From: Vanilla planifolia
Taxonomy: Eukaryota > Streptophyta > Magnoliopsida > Asparagales > Orchidaceae
Reading direction: 5' to 3'
Length of the DNA stretch: 64,000 bases
NCBI GenBank assembly: GCA_023846275.1
Contig: JAIUJO010000184.1
Span: forward strand, 1 to 64,000
Under the pieces are notes generated by a model. The model was given only the letters and a program-made list of their open reading frames with translations. It was not told the origin of the DNA and searched no databases. The position numbers were made by a program, and so were the translations under genes. Below are positions 36,440 to 48,749 of the stretch, one piece after another; position 1 is the stretch's first letter, and each line of letters starts with the position of its first letter.

Positions 36440-36521
36440 AACTTCATGCAACAACAAAGTAATTTTTTTTTTATTTTTTATTTTTTTGAATAAAAAAAAA
36501 AACTTCATGCAACAACAAAGT
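36440..36521. repeat. 21-bp perfect direct repeat flanking a T-run/A-run
   Basis: 'acttcatgcaacaacaaagt' (plus a leading A) occurs at 36,440-36,460 and again at 36,501-36,521. The 40 bp between are T-rich followed by a run of A. It looks either like a short tandem duplication or like a target-site duplication around a homopolymer-only LINE-mediated insertion. Confidence 0.85.
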
Positions 36522-37239
36522 TTTGGGAATGTTTTTATTTATTTTTAACATGTTCTACACATGACCAACATTTTTATAAGATCTTATGCATTACACTTCA
36601 AGTAAAGGGAGTTGCTTTTAGAATTATAACTTGATTTTGTTTTTGTTTCAAAAGTAGCCGTTTTTATGAGGTTGAGTATGACCCACAATGTCTCAAGAAA
36701 GTTTGGATTTAGCATTGTAAGAGAACAACTTAAAATAAGTTCCAACTAGTAGAAAATACAAGCGGTTGCAAACTAGCACAAGACAAAAATAGTTAACGTG
36801 AGGTTGTGTTTTTACCTTATGATAATGACATGTCATGCGTTGTCAACTTGCTATGCAATCGTTCACTTTGGTAGAAACAAAACCAACTAAGGTGCTTTTG
36901 TTTTTTCATTATTGCCAACATTTTTTTTTGTTTTCACTTGCCAAGAATGTGATTCCTATTGCTACTACAAGTTGAATTATTAGGGACCAATAATTATTAT
37001 CATAAAAAATCTACTAAACTTTTAAAACATGCAAAGTAAGATCTTTAGAACATAGCACACACATGTTTTCTAAGAGCTATAGTTCTTGAGGGTCAATCAA
37101 CGTACACACCGTTCATAAGATTTTTAGTATGGTCATCAATTAGCACTTTTTATGCCAAGAAACCAATCAAAAATGACTTGACACTTTTGGGGAGTCATTG
37201 TATCTTTTCTTTATATGGGGAGTTAAGATATTTCTTAAC

Positions 37240-38840
37240 ATTACATTAGAAGATCAAATTTGATGCAAAGAAGGTGAAAGGACCCAAAAAACTACCTGCT
37301 TTCATCGATGCTTTCGTTTGTTACCCATCACTGACCTTATTTGACGTAGTAGAATATATGTGCCATGTTTTCATAAAATAGATCAATGAATAGGTCTTCA
37401 AATTCTAATCTAGATCAAGAAATCATATGATTTACAAACACACCTAGATCAAGTCCTTTGTGGCTACCCATTAGGGCTAACTTAACTATGCCACAATTTG
37501 TGCTACCTACAAACGAAATTAAATCTACCAATGCTATGCTTACCTACAATCACACTCTACTATGCAATGAACCTGATCTCATCCATGACAATATCGATGC
37601 AACGTAAACCTGCTAACTTCATCCACGATGCATCAACAGAAATTTGACCAAGACATCATTTAAAGCACAATGATCTAAGAGCTAGATCCACAACACACCT
37701 ACTTGGATCTCACTTGCGACACCATCAATGGTGTGCCGATTCAATAGTTTAATCTATAAAACTCAAACCCAAAAATATTTTAATGACCCATGCGAACCTG
37801 GCCAATAAAAAATGAAAATGCAACTTCTTACAAAGATTTTTTTGCAGCTATTTGGACCATGTAAACTTTGGACAAATACAACAACTTTTTAGAAACCAAT
37901 TTGGCAATAGCTTTCACCAAAGCTTTGGTACCTAGTTTTGAGAAAATAGACTTTTTTAAACTAAAAGGCTCGCTTTTCAAACTACTTTTTCTAAGAGCTA
38001 ATTACCATAAATTTTTTATTTTTAATCTTTATTTTTTATGGATAGGCTGCTATAAGTGGGAGACATACCATTCCAAAAAGATGATCCTTACATGTGTAAA
38101 ATTCCACTTTTCCTATTATGTCTTGCTAAGGTTTAAGTTTAATTGCAATGAGACCATACTAAATCAACTATGCTTCAATATTGGGGGGAAGAGTGAGAGG
38201 CTTAAGCGATGAGACTGTGTATCAGCTTGTTTACCTATAACACTACAACATTTCCTGATAGTGGATGTTGCGTAATGGTTCCTTTCACTTTAACATTTGT
38301 TTTACTTCATTGATTCACCTTTATTATGTCATTTACCTGCACATCATTGTCCCTTTTCACTTCGATTCTTAATTTTTTCTTAGATTTCTACTACTACTTA
38401 TTGTTACCTTCCTTGCTATTCTCAATTAAATTTTTTATTTTGTTTGAACTAGTTTTATGTGTAAGTTACTTCAATGCTCTATCTTTTCTATAATGCTTAA
38501 TTTTTATCAAGGATTTTAAACTACACCCATGTGACATTTATATTTTTCTTTTCATATTGCAAAATTTGATTTGTGAGACCCCTTTCCAAATACCCTTTCT
38601 TTTTGCCATTGAATTAGTAGTAGGCCAAGCATAAGGAATGCAACCCTTGTCATTCTTGGTCCTTCTTTACTGAAGTTGCCATGGATAGCTATCTCATCTT
38701 TGTTTCCTCTCTTGGTTTTACATTCTTATCTTGCCATTTTTTTATTCTTAATTTGTGGAGTCAAATCTCTACTTGTTCATTATAGTTTATAGCACTAGTT
38801 AAACATCAAATCTTGCTTTAGAGCTTAATTATACCAGTGT
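37240..38840 (+). repeat. 5' LTR of the ancient gypsy element (approximate limits)
   Basis: Aligns co-linearly with 42,690-44,290. Shared landmarks include 'cacctagatc', 'tggttcctttcact' at 38,277 and the closing 'ctcattataattt' / 'ttcattatagttt' region near 38,780. The plus-strand frame at 37,868-38,212 lies inside this LTR and is not a gene. Confidence 0.7.
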
Positions 38841-40830
38841 TCGCAATGTTGATAGCAAAGAAATAATGAACTAAACAATCTTTTGAATTTTCCTTTATTG
38901 ACACCTAATTTTTTAAAAAAATAATGACAGCTTAAACACGAGAGTTTTCTTTTCTTTTTTCTAAAGGACACAATTTATACAAATAATATCATGTAGAAAT
39001 TACAACATCGAGCACACACACATCAACCAACCACAAGTGACCCTCGAAGATCTTTTAACTTGACTACAAATTCTAGAACACAAGCTAGAGAAATATGGTT
39101 TTAGGATCACCGAACAAGAACAAGCTCAAAATGAGCCAACCATTTCAAACTTAATATTGTCATGCATTATAATCAAACACCTCTTATAATCAACAATCTT
39201 TTCTTTGATTGATACTAAGAAAATGATGATAATAAACAAATGAATTCTATAAAATGTTACATTCTCATCCTTGGAGGCCTCATAAATCTTAAGGATTATA
39301 TAGATTTGAAAGTTTTGTTGGATTCTTGCTTCCAATTGTTTAAACTTTAATGAAAAGTAAAAGGAGTTGTTTACACAAATGAAACTGGCAAAATAAACTC
39401 AACTATCTATATCAATCATAGAAATCCATTTGTCAATGAAGAGGATCACCACTCATCAAAATACATATGCATCTTACAAAAGAATCACTTAGTTGAGCAA
39501 TGACATGCCTAACAAAATAAGGAAATTATGTAATGAGTACATTACTCTTTTTGATGAGTATATTTGTATTGTGGTGTTAATGAAGACCCTTTGATGACAT
39601 TTTTCTAATTTTGAGTTGGGCTTAGAGATATATGTAGATGGAACTTTTCATGCAAATCATTTATACCTTAGAAGAGGCCTATAGGATTACTATCAACTAT
39701 GAAACTTAGAAATAATTATCCAATCAAAAAGTTGAAGCTTCATCCATGTTAAACTTTGAGCTAACCAATCCCAAATGCTCCACAATTAGTGTACCAAAAC
39801 ATCTCAGTACGAGCCCTCCCTATCATTAAATTTATAATGAAACCCAACAAACCTATTAACCAATCATCCAAAGGTAACTTGTATCGATGTAAAAAGTCAA
39901 GTTACATGATAGCCCAATAAAAAAACAAGTCAACTATATTGAGGAAGGCAATTATGGGGAATGGAACACCAATGTAGAAAAAGAGATCAAAGAATATGCT
40001 TCCAATCTTACTTAGCCAATGAATACTCCAACGAGGATTGGGAGAACAACATTGATAACATGTGGGCATTATAGTCAAGATAAGCACCTTCATCAAACTA
40101 AAGGGAAGTGAAGATTGAAGGCATACTATAATTTTTCATATCTTTGTCAAGCTTAGAGAAAAGGTTTGTAAAGTTCATCATAGAAAGTGATAGTAGCATC
40201 AACATAATTTCTACAAATGGTGTAGCATGCCTAAGACTTTGGATCTTTCACTACCCAAAACCACACAGTATGTCATTTATTAACAAAATATCCATGTGTC
40301 TCAAGAAAAAATGAACTATACCAATTAAGTTTGACCAACAATTTGGAAGATATTTTATGTTATGTTGTTTTTCTGGCAATATGAAGTATCATCTTATTAT
40401 GGCGATGGTTATATGACCATGATACCATTATTTCTAATAAAGCCAACATACACATTTACACATAACAACTGGAAATTTAATATACATACATCAACACCTA
40501 AAGAACATGTCCAACAAATAAAAAACAACACGACACCCCAAATAAGTAAATACTATTAATGTCCCATGGTAAACTTGATAAAGAAATTATTGATAGAACT
40601 TTTATGTAAGACATAATAGTACATTATATAACAATATCTCCCACTATAGAATCCCTTTTATTTAGTTCCCCTAAAATTTTTACAAATGAACTCCAATGTT
40701 TGCCACCTCTTCATGACATCTAGTATACTACAGACCATATACTAGGTGCTAGTTTACTAAATTTTTTACATTATAAAACGAATCATTGTAAACATTAAGA
40801 ACTCACCTAACAAGAGCATGACTTATTAGG
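38841..40830 (+). other. Interior of the gypsy element with no readable domain
   Basis: Expected to hold primer binding site, gag and protease. I could not read a zinc knuckle or protease motif here. Short frames at 39,126-39,335 minus, 39,902-40,096 minus and 40,362-40,559 plus show no domain. Confidence 0.4.
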
Positions 40831-41470
40831 CAAATGATTCTTTTGAGAAAGTCAAAATCCTTGTGTTGTTCCTAACCCTCAAGCCCTAAATAAGGATGGT
40901 TCAAGGAGAATCTGTTTCAATAATAAAGGAGTTAGCAAAGTGATGCAAAGTATAGGTTCCTTATCTATTGATTAGATGAACTCTAATGGAGAGATTGTTT
41001 TATTCAAAATCAATTTAAAAAGTAGAAAGCACGAAGATAGAATCTAGTTAGGGGATGTGCAAAAACTACTTTCAAAATAAAGGATAGATTATACAAGTGG
41101 TTAGTCATTCCCTTCACCATATTTATTACACTAAGCACATTTATAAGAAGAATGACAAAAATATCCTAATTAAGAAAGTTGGTGATAGTTTACTTGAATG
41201 ACATCTTGAACTTTAATTCTACCATTGAACATAAATTAGAACACCATAAGAAAAGATTTGTTCCATGCTTAGGGAGAAGACCTCGACCAAACATAAATTG
41301 TGAACATTTATTTCTCATCATGTGAACGTTTTGGGCTTCAAACCCTAAAAGATGATGTATCATTTTACTATGACAAGATTTAGGCTATAATTGATTAACC
41401 AACACCTCAATCAATCAATGATTTCAACCATTTTCACTGCCTAACAACCTTGTAAAGGAAATTCATTAAT
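40830..41470 (+). pseudogene. gypsy reverse transcriptase remnant
   Basis: The frame reads 'ESQNPCVVP', then 'NKDGSRRIC', in place of 'S.SPCAVPxLLVPKKDGSWRMC'. Next comes 'LFKINLKSRKHEDRI' for 'FSKIDLRSGYHQIR', the first catalytic Asp now being Asn. Then 'IKDRLYKWLVIPF' for 'TKDGLYEWLVMPFGL', and at 41,191-41,202 YLND for the catalytic YxDD, with the first Asp changed to Asn. Shortly after come an ILNF block (for ILIYS) and 'EHKLEHH'. Near 41,385-41,470 'WPTPQSI' type text (W now a stop) and 'FHCLTTL' match the connection region. Several frameshifts and stops. Confidence 0.85.
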
Positions 41471-41649
41471 AGTTTTATTATCATCACTACCCTTATAAAT
41501 GATCATTTTAGAAAGAAATTTTGAATGGACCCTTGCAACTAAGAAAATATTTGTGAAAGTCAATGAAGCTATAACACAAAAAATTTATGCTTCAACCTCC
41601 ACATTATGCTTGACAAAGTGTCTATGTTTAATGAGTTGCTTAATACCAT

Positions 41650-42560
41650 AATCACTAATAAGGAAGTTTGTTTCTCTTGGAATTTTTGGAAAACCATTTT
41701 GCATCATTTGCAAATAAAGTGAGAATTCTTATTTCCCCATTACCCCTAGCTTTTGATCAAATCAATTTCATAAATCATAGCCTAAGAAATCAATTATGGT
41801 GTTTTATAGGAGAAAACATAAATAATTTGGACCATTATTTAGCACAAGCCAAGAAAGCTTATAATAGTTCCATCAATATATCCATAAGATTGAACCCCAT
41901 CGAATGCAATAACAAATATAAACCTTTTATCATTTTTGACCTAATCCTATTAGCCATTTGAGCATAAACATAATTGTTTGCATATACGGTAGGTTCAGGA
42001 GCAAATTAAGGAAGCAATAAATATCAGTAATGAGTTGTAAAATAAATTAGCCTATGCACACCACAAGCTTAAAGAATTCTTAGAAGGAGAATTCCTGATG
42101 ATCAGAATAAAGTTTGAATGGTTTCCTCTATAAACTTTGTAGAAGTTACACGTAAGAGTAGTCCTTCCATTCCAAATCTAAAAAATTCCTGGACCAAATT
42201 CATACATTGTGGAGGTATCAGATGATTACGACACTGGCAATACCTTCAATATCTCATGTTTGGTAGCTTACACAAGGAGTTGATCATGATTTCTTGTGAG
42301 TTGTTTGAGCAAAAAACGACACCCATTGAGAGTGACCACTTACTTGAGTGCTTACTAACCTATCATGGTAAGAAGAGTAAGAAGATTGAAGTAGTAATGG
42401 ATGAGCATACTATGCCAGCCAAAAGTCTAAGTTATCAAAAGTATCTTTCTCATAGGAGAGTTTAGCAAGAAAATAAAGATTCTTCGATCATAATGGAAGA
42501 GTCTTAGAGATAAAACCTTAACACATTAGAGATTTATGAAAACAAATATGAAGTAGGTAA
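41650..42560 (+). pseudogene. gypsy integrase and chromodomain-like tail remnant
   Basis: An open 97-codon piece (41,668-41,961) starts 'FLLEFLENHFASF' and continues to 'LRNQLWCFIGENINNLDHYL', then 'AQAKKAYNSSINIS', matching the integrase core end 'NRSLGNLLRCLV...WD..L..AEFAYN.S.N.STG.SPF'. Then come 'HHKLKEFLEGEFLMIRIKFEWFP' and 'GPNSYIVEV' with 'FNISCLVAY', the GPY/F module. 'KIEVVMDEHTMPAKSLSYQKYL' at about 42,386 is like the chromodomain-type end that in chromoviruses guides insertion into heterochromatin. In-frame stops are present. Position directly before the 3' LTR fits. Confidence 0.85.
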
Positions 42561-42689
42561 CTCATTAGAAATGAAACTCTTCTACTTCAAGGGAATTAAA
42601 GAGGACACTAGTAAAGATTTTTAATGCCCAAAGACCATTAAGACATGTATCTAGAATTCTAGAAAATCAAGCTATCATTTCCTCATGTG

Positions 42690-44290
42690 CAAAGTCAAAA
42701 TGGATCGTAAAATCTTATTCTATGCACAAAATTCACATCATGAATAAATAGAAGATAAAAAGATGGCCCATTGATCCTATTTATTTTTTTGTCATCATCT
42801 GTTGTTTCCTCATCGCTCATCATTGAGTTGGCTAAATTAGTCTTGATCCTAACATGGACTACACTACGTAAAAATAGATCAGTGAATTGGTCATTTAAGC
42901 TCAATCCCATGCTTGAGTTTACATAACCCATGATTACACCTAGATCCATTAGGTTGTAAGAAGCTGCTAAATCTACCCAATAGTAGTAAAGGTCATATGC
43001 CTTGCGAACAAACTTAGACAACTAATGTGAAAGTTACCCAACTACCGATGCTATGATACATTGATCCAAATCTAACCCATTGCACCATGAACATTACACT
43101 AGCCCCTCCAACTTTAATTGTGACATGACTATCCAAATATGACCATGGACATTGCTGACCTCTTTTCGATTCACATACCCAACGTGCAACGCATTGACCC
43201 AGAAAATAATGACAAAATCCATGACATGTTGACAGTGATAAAAACTACAAGGGCCTTAGCTGGCCTAGGTAGCTTGAAACAAAAAATAGCCTTTTTATAA
43301 AACTACTTAGTAATAGCTTCTACCACATAACTTTTGGTCCAAAATGAAAGCTCTTTAAAAATTTGTTTTGAAATTATTTTAACCATAACTTTGACAAATA
43401 GCTTATAGAAAATAGATTTTTTAAGAAATCTATATGGAAGTAGATTTTGAAAACAAAATTTTAATTTTTATTTCCTTCTTCATTTTCTTTTATTTTTCTT
43501 GAGTCATTATAAAATGGTAAGCCTATCCTTTAAAATGGATGATCTTTGTAGGAGCAAACTTTCCATTATTCCATTGCCTTGTTGAGGTATAATTTTGATT
43601 ATAAATAAAGTCTAATGCGATGACTTATTAGTACCTTTGTTTTGTGAGTAGAATAAGGTTTAAATGATGAGACACCATGATAATTTACCAATGATTATAT
43701 GACATCACTTTCTTACTATAGCTACGTAGTGGTTCCTTTCACTATTATTTTCTTTCAATTCATTGATTCCGTTTTACTTGATTTTTGTTAATGTTTTCAT
43801 CATTTTCACTTCATCCCTTAATGTTTTCTCAAATTTCTAGTCCTAATTATCATTGTATTCAATACTCATCTCAATTTTTTTTCATATGTGTTTGAACTAA
43901 TTTTACATATTGTGACTTTGTTACTTAATATGTTTTGTAAGAATTAGTAAAGTTTTTCATTGCATTTTGATCAACTCCAATGTTGTCTTTACTTTGCTCT
44001 TTCGTTATCACAAAGAAACTTTTAGCAAACACCTTTCGAGTACACCGTCTTTGTGTTATTGGTGAGGTAACTAGCCTAGCATATAATGTGACGTTGTGTT
44101 GCTCTCAGTCCCTTCTTAATTAAGATTATTTTGGATGGGTGAGTCTTGTTTGTTGCATTTTTAGGTTTCTAAGGCTTATCTTCTATTTTTTTTATATTCT
44201 TATTGTATGCAAATTAATCTCTAAGTGCTCATTATAATTTTTTTCACTCATTTGGCATCAATTAAATTTTACTTTTTGGAATAGAAGATG
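42690..44290 (+). repeat. 3' LTR of the ancient gypsy element (approximate limits)
   Basis: Mate of the repeat at 37,240-38,840. Start inferred from the end of the chromodomain-like text and from the alignment 'tcatcatctgttgttt' with 'gctttcgtttgtt' at about 37,308. The minus-strand frame at 42,695-43,021 lies inside it and is not a gene. Confidence 0.65.
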
Positions 44291-45857
44291 TTTAGATTGT
44301 TGTTGTCCATAGATTTGATCTAGAAAGCTTTATAGAGAATGCTATGTCTAATCCAATAAGGTTTTGGCCGGCAATATGTTTTTAAAGCCTTTCCTTGAAT
44401 GCTCTCTAAAGCAAATCTCTTTAGAGGAACAAACATCACACTCGATTTTTCATTTAGGTGTGAATTCACTTAGATGCCAAAAATCTAGGAAGATAATGAA
44501 CACAAAGGAATGTTGAAAATATAAATCTTTCATTGAGGTCCATGATACTAAGAAGTGGATTAAGTAAGACATATCTTTAACTAATATCATCTTTAGGCAC
44601 ATTATCTTTAGGAGATTTGGTGAGCTAGCTATATAAGAAATTATTGGTTTTTTCCTTGAGCATTATGAAAATCTAAGGGATAAAGAAGTAGGATAAAGAA
44701 TTGAAACCATGATCTTGAGGAGGTGATGAAGGATTACTTAGATCTTGAAGAGAAGGATGCACATTCAATGGTGAACTCTTCTACATGGATCATTGTAAGA
44801 TGTACCTCAAGGCTACATAATTAAACTACAAAGGTGTGTGGGTTCAAACCAAATATTTGGTACTTATGAATGATTCTATTTTTAGGATTTTATTAAGAGG
44901 ACAATTGTGATTTATTTCATAACAATACCTAAGATCAAATGAGGGTGTACATGAACATGTGTTTTGATAATTGATACAATGATAAGGTAATGTCTTATGT
45001 TTTATTATGATGATTATTGAATTCATGTTTCACTTGGAGAAATTATTAATTGTTTTTAAGAACTAGTACTTACCATGATTAATACCCTAACTTATTATAA
45101 TAATTACTAGCATACAAATACAAGAAAAGTTCTGAAATCTATGCTATGTGATGTTCTCTACAAATTTTGCAATTTTCTTCCACGTTTTTAAAAATTGTTA
45201 ATACTTGTAGCCAAGAAAAGGCATTTTGCGTAGTGTATGCCTTAAGGCTTGATAGGAAAGCTTGGTCAAGGGCTCTTAAACCTTTTTCTATTGAGCTATA
45301 GTTTAAACCAATTGATCAATACTTTTTTATTTCTCTCAAACCGAACTTGTAGATGATCTATGACAAAGGAATCTATATGATGGTAAGGTGATTTTGTATT
45401 TCCACAATAATTTGGATATAATGAAGACTATAGTGAAACAAAATATTTCCTATGTAAGATGGATGATAAGTTCACTAAGTGCAATGTAAATATCATTTTT
45501 AATACCAATATTCCAAAAACTTCATGTTGACAAACTATATGTGTGCAACTTTCTATTGGGAATATGTTAGTTGAGTTCTAGCCACTAATCATGAAATATC
45601 ACATACAAGAAGTGAATTTTTTAATTTTGAATGCCAACCTTGATCAACACTTCTTAAAGTGTACAATCATGTTAAAGGAGGGAGATCAAAACAAGATCAC
45701 TATGTGGCTAAACATTACTATTTAATGGTTGAATCATTTGGAATAAGAGAAACAATATTTACATTGATGGATATGATAAAAAAAATTAAGAAACATAATA
45801 TAAGGAATAAGGTTAATCTAAGCTTTAAATGCTTCATTCCACAAATTCTAAGATGCA
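44291..45857 (+). repeat. Probable LTR (or its right part) upstream of a primer binding site
   Basis: Called only because a tRNA-iMet-type primer binding site starts at 45,860, two bases after a terminal CA at 45,856-45,857. The left limit is unknown; the sequence starts where the gypsy 3' LTR ends. Frames at 44,844-45,026 minus and 45,659-45,868 plus lack recognisable domains. Confidence 0.4.
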
Positions 45858-45859
45858 AG

Positions 45860-45873
45860 TGGTATTAGAGCCA
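45860..45873 (+). other. Primer binding site complementary to initiator-Met tRNA
   Basis: TGGTATTAGAGCCA differs by one C-to-T from the plant retrotransposon consensus TGGTATCAGAGC. It directly follows a CA dinucleotide as in LTR/PBS junctions. It indicates the 5' start of an LTR-element interior running to the right. Confidence 0.7.
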
Positions 45874-48749
45874 ATGCCATAAGTTTGAGCGCTTAGTGTG
45901 TTGATATGGAAAGATTATTAGTTTAAAAAAGTCATGCACATTTGGATCCACCAGCATAACTAGGGTGAAATGCGACATTCATATGTGCCTATGCCTCGCT
46001 TTCTGTGATTTGCTTGGGCCTTGTGGGTGTGGGTGCATGTATGTTTTCTTCTCTTTTAGGTTCCTTATCTCTACTTTTTTGGCCCATGATCAATACACTA
46101 TAAGGCTAGGCTAAGTGTTTATCCTCTAAACATTTGCTTTTTAAAAAACTATTGCTAAATATTATACTAATATTACATCATTGATATACAAACAAATAAT
46201 AATACAACAAAAGCAAACAAAAACATTTAGGAAGGGGCATGCCCTAGTCTCACAAAACATCATCATATAGAGAAAATTTTCAAAGAGTAGTGTTCCCTTC
46301 ATGGTAAATATAACAAACTTGAATAGAGTGAAAAGTCATAAAAAATATATTAACATTAAACTTTTTCCATTTAGGGATACTTTTAATACTTCTAGTGAGC
46401 TATTGTCGCAATGTAGGAGTTAGTCCATATGTTGTGCCCTTGCTGTAAGGAATAAGTGAGATAATTAGAGAAGTTCTAAAATAAAAAACATATTTTTCTA
46501 TCTCAAATGATAATACCAAAACACATGCAATAGTTTACAATATAGGTAGGGTCATTGTTCACCATCATCTAGCTAAGATGGGGGTAAACATATATTGTGA
46601 AATAGCTTGTAGCGCAAGTTGTGGCGGCTCCAAAAGTTCCCTATCAAAAAATTCCTACACTACAAAAAATTTAGGGGATAATTTTGATCATGGAAGTGGG
46701 TGAGAGTGTCAACTTCATTGCAGTTTGTTATTCTTATCTTATTGTATATGATAATTTATAGTAGGAACCTAATTAACTAATTCTTTTTTTTTATTTCCTT
46801 ATTATTGATCTACATCTAGTCTAATAAATTCTTAAGCTATTAAAATGCATCCAATAGTTAAGTATTGTGGTAAGTTGGTAGTCATCGCAGCAAAAGAATT
46901 GAAAATTGATTGTGAATATTTATAGCAACATAAACTACGATTAATGGTTTCATCATGAGTGTAGTGTCATGGGAACATGATATCATTATTTATTCCCTTC
47001 AATGTGGCAAAAATTAAGTAGACGAAGTAAATAAAAACATTCACTAAATAAGCATCCACATCTTGCATTGAACCATAACTTTTATACCTTGTTTATTAGG
47101 AAATCTTGATTATAATTTAGATTCAAAAAGCTATAATGTTGATATGGCACAACTAATTTTTTTTCCATGTAATGCCAAGCTGGTGAGTGTCAATTAATCA
47201 CCTTAAATCTATTACTTTTGGTAATCTTCTGTTTTCCTAAGGAAATAAAACAAAACCACTAATATTTGGCATATTCCATTATCCATTTAAACATGAGGTT
47301 CTACCTCTAATTTCTCACGATTGTGAGAAAAATTATGAAACATTTCAAATTCATGTAATACAAGTTAAACAATTCAGATTATCTAATATTTTTAATATGT
47401 ATGACCATAAAAGTTATTTCACCTTCCAATTGTCATCCTTAAAATTGTGAATGTTTTGCTAGTGATTATTCTCCTTACTCTTTATATATTCCTCCGTCAC
47501 AAACATATTATCACCTTAAATAGACAACAAGCTATGCAAACAAAAGCCTAGTACTTTAGCAAAACTAATGCATAAATGAAACTTGTCAAATTCTCTCTGA
47601 AACAATACATGCTATTTGTCTATGCGACCTGAATTCAATCAATAGCTACTTGATCATAGACTAGAACAATCTACAGACAAACTAACATACAGTTTGCAAG
47701 AGTTCAATGAAAAATAAACTCCTAAAGAGCTTGGTAGTTTGGACATGCATGCCCAACAAGCTTAATTCTATGCTTTACAAGGCTAAAAATAGACTATCAA
47801 AATGATGCAAAAAACTACCCAATAAAATCTAATAAAGCAACAAAAGTAGAATAGTTTCTTAAACTTATTTTTGAGTTAGGTTGGTAATTCTCTTTTTCAA
47901 GTTCTATATGGAATTTTGTTATATGTTTTTAGATTGATATTGTAATCCATCAACTATGTAATATGAATTTAGATGTTTGACAAGGTAATAAAATAAATAC
48001 TAAGCTTGATGAAAATTCACTTTGAGCACAACACCACATGATAGATAAGGTTTCTCTTAGTGATTTGTATTGAAGTCAGACAACTTATCTTATGATTATA
48101 ATTGAGTAAAACTATTGAATTTTATTTTTGTTTTTTAAGTTTAATATATTATTTTTTTATATATTTTTTTTAGTGTTTCACATAAGTTCCCCTTGCTATT
48201 TTCATTCTTACCAACACATTGTATGTTTTTGCATGTTTTCAATAAGAAAAATATTTTATTTAGTTTTTCTTTTGATTTTAGGTTTAGTATTACTATCTAT
48301 TGAATGCTCTATTATGAAATACAAAGAAAGATTATTTTATGTTAGCATTAATGTTTTCTTTATCTACATAACTACATAATCATAAGTTGTAACCTAGGTA
48401 TTTTAGGTGATGATTGGATATCTAATTTATGATTTGAATTTTGTGCCAACCATTTTATTATACTTTTCATCATTTCCTTACCACTTAAGTCCTACTATAT
48501 AAATTCCTCCTACCCATCCTAAATTAATAATATTTGGCAATTAAGGCCATTTGTCATGTTATGCAACCAAGTTCAATGAAAATTCCCATTAAGACCATTG
48601 TGTCACTAAGAGTGTATAATTGGTTGGCCTCAAATACTACTTTAATCCTAACAACCTTCTAGTAATAAAAAAATGATTCAATAGTGCAAACCACATATTT
48701 GTTCATCATTTTCTAAATGACATACTTTAAATCTTAATGATTAGGATTT
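45874..48749. other. Retrotransposon leader and AT-rich DNA without readable pol
   Basis: The first 250 bp are G/T-richer ('gcttgggccttgtgggtgtg' near 46,010) and look like an LTR-element leader. Beyond that I see no gag or pol motif. The frame at 48,128-48,379 is Phe/Ile-rich and probably chance. Confidence 0.4.

Larger units (their letters stand above)
33161..37239. other. AT-rich DNA, mostly unassigned
   Basis: Moderately AT-rich sequence with scattered short frames. The part next to 33,160 is probably the 5' side of the minus-strand LINE, but I could not read its endonuclease. Two local oddities are listed separately: a GC-rich island at 33,480-33,550 and a 21-bp direct repeat near 36,480. 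The frame 33,839-34,081 has no recognisable domain. Confidence 0.5.
37240..44290 (+). mobile_element. Ancient Ty3/gypsy chromovirus-type retrotransposon, LTR pair with shortened interior
   Basis: Diverged direct repeats of about 1.6 kb at roughly 37,240-38,840 and 42,690-44,290 flank 3.85 kb of plus-strand interior. In order, the interior holds an RT remnant (40,830-41,470), a junction where RNase H and the start of integrase are missing, integrase (about 41,650-41,960), the GPY/F-type tail (to about 42,290) and a chromodomain-like end (about 42,360-42,560). LTR similarity is seen in 'aaaatagatca..gaat.ggtc' (37,376 versus 42,870), 'cacctagatc' (37,441 versus 42,938) and 'tggttcctttcact' (38,277 versus 43,731). 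gag and protease were not recognised in 38.9-40.8 kb. Confidence 0.8.

Noticed and set aside
37868..38212. 114-codon plus-strand frame
   Set aside because: It lies inside the 5' LTR of the gypsy element; the matching 3' LTR segment is not open.
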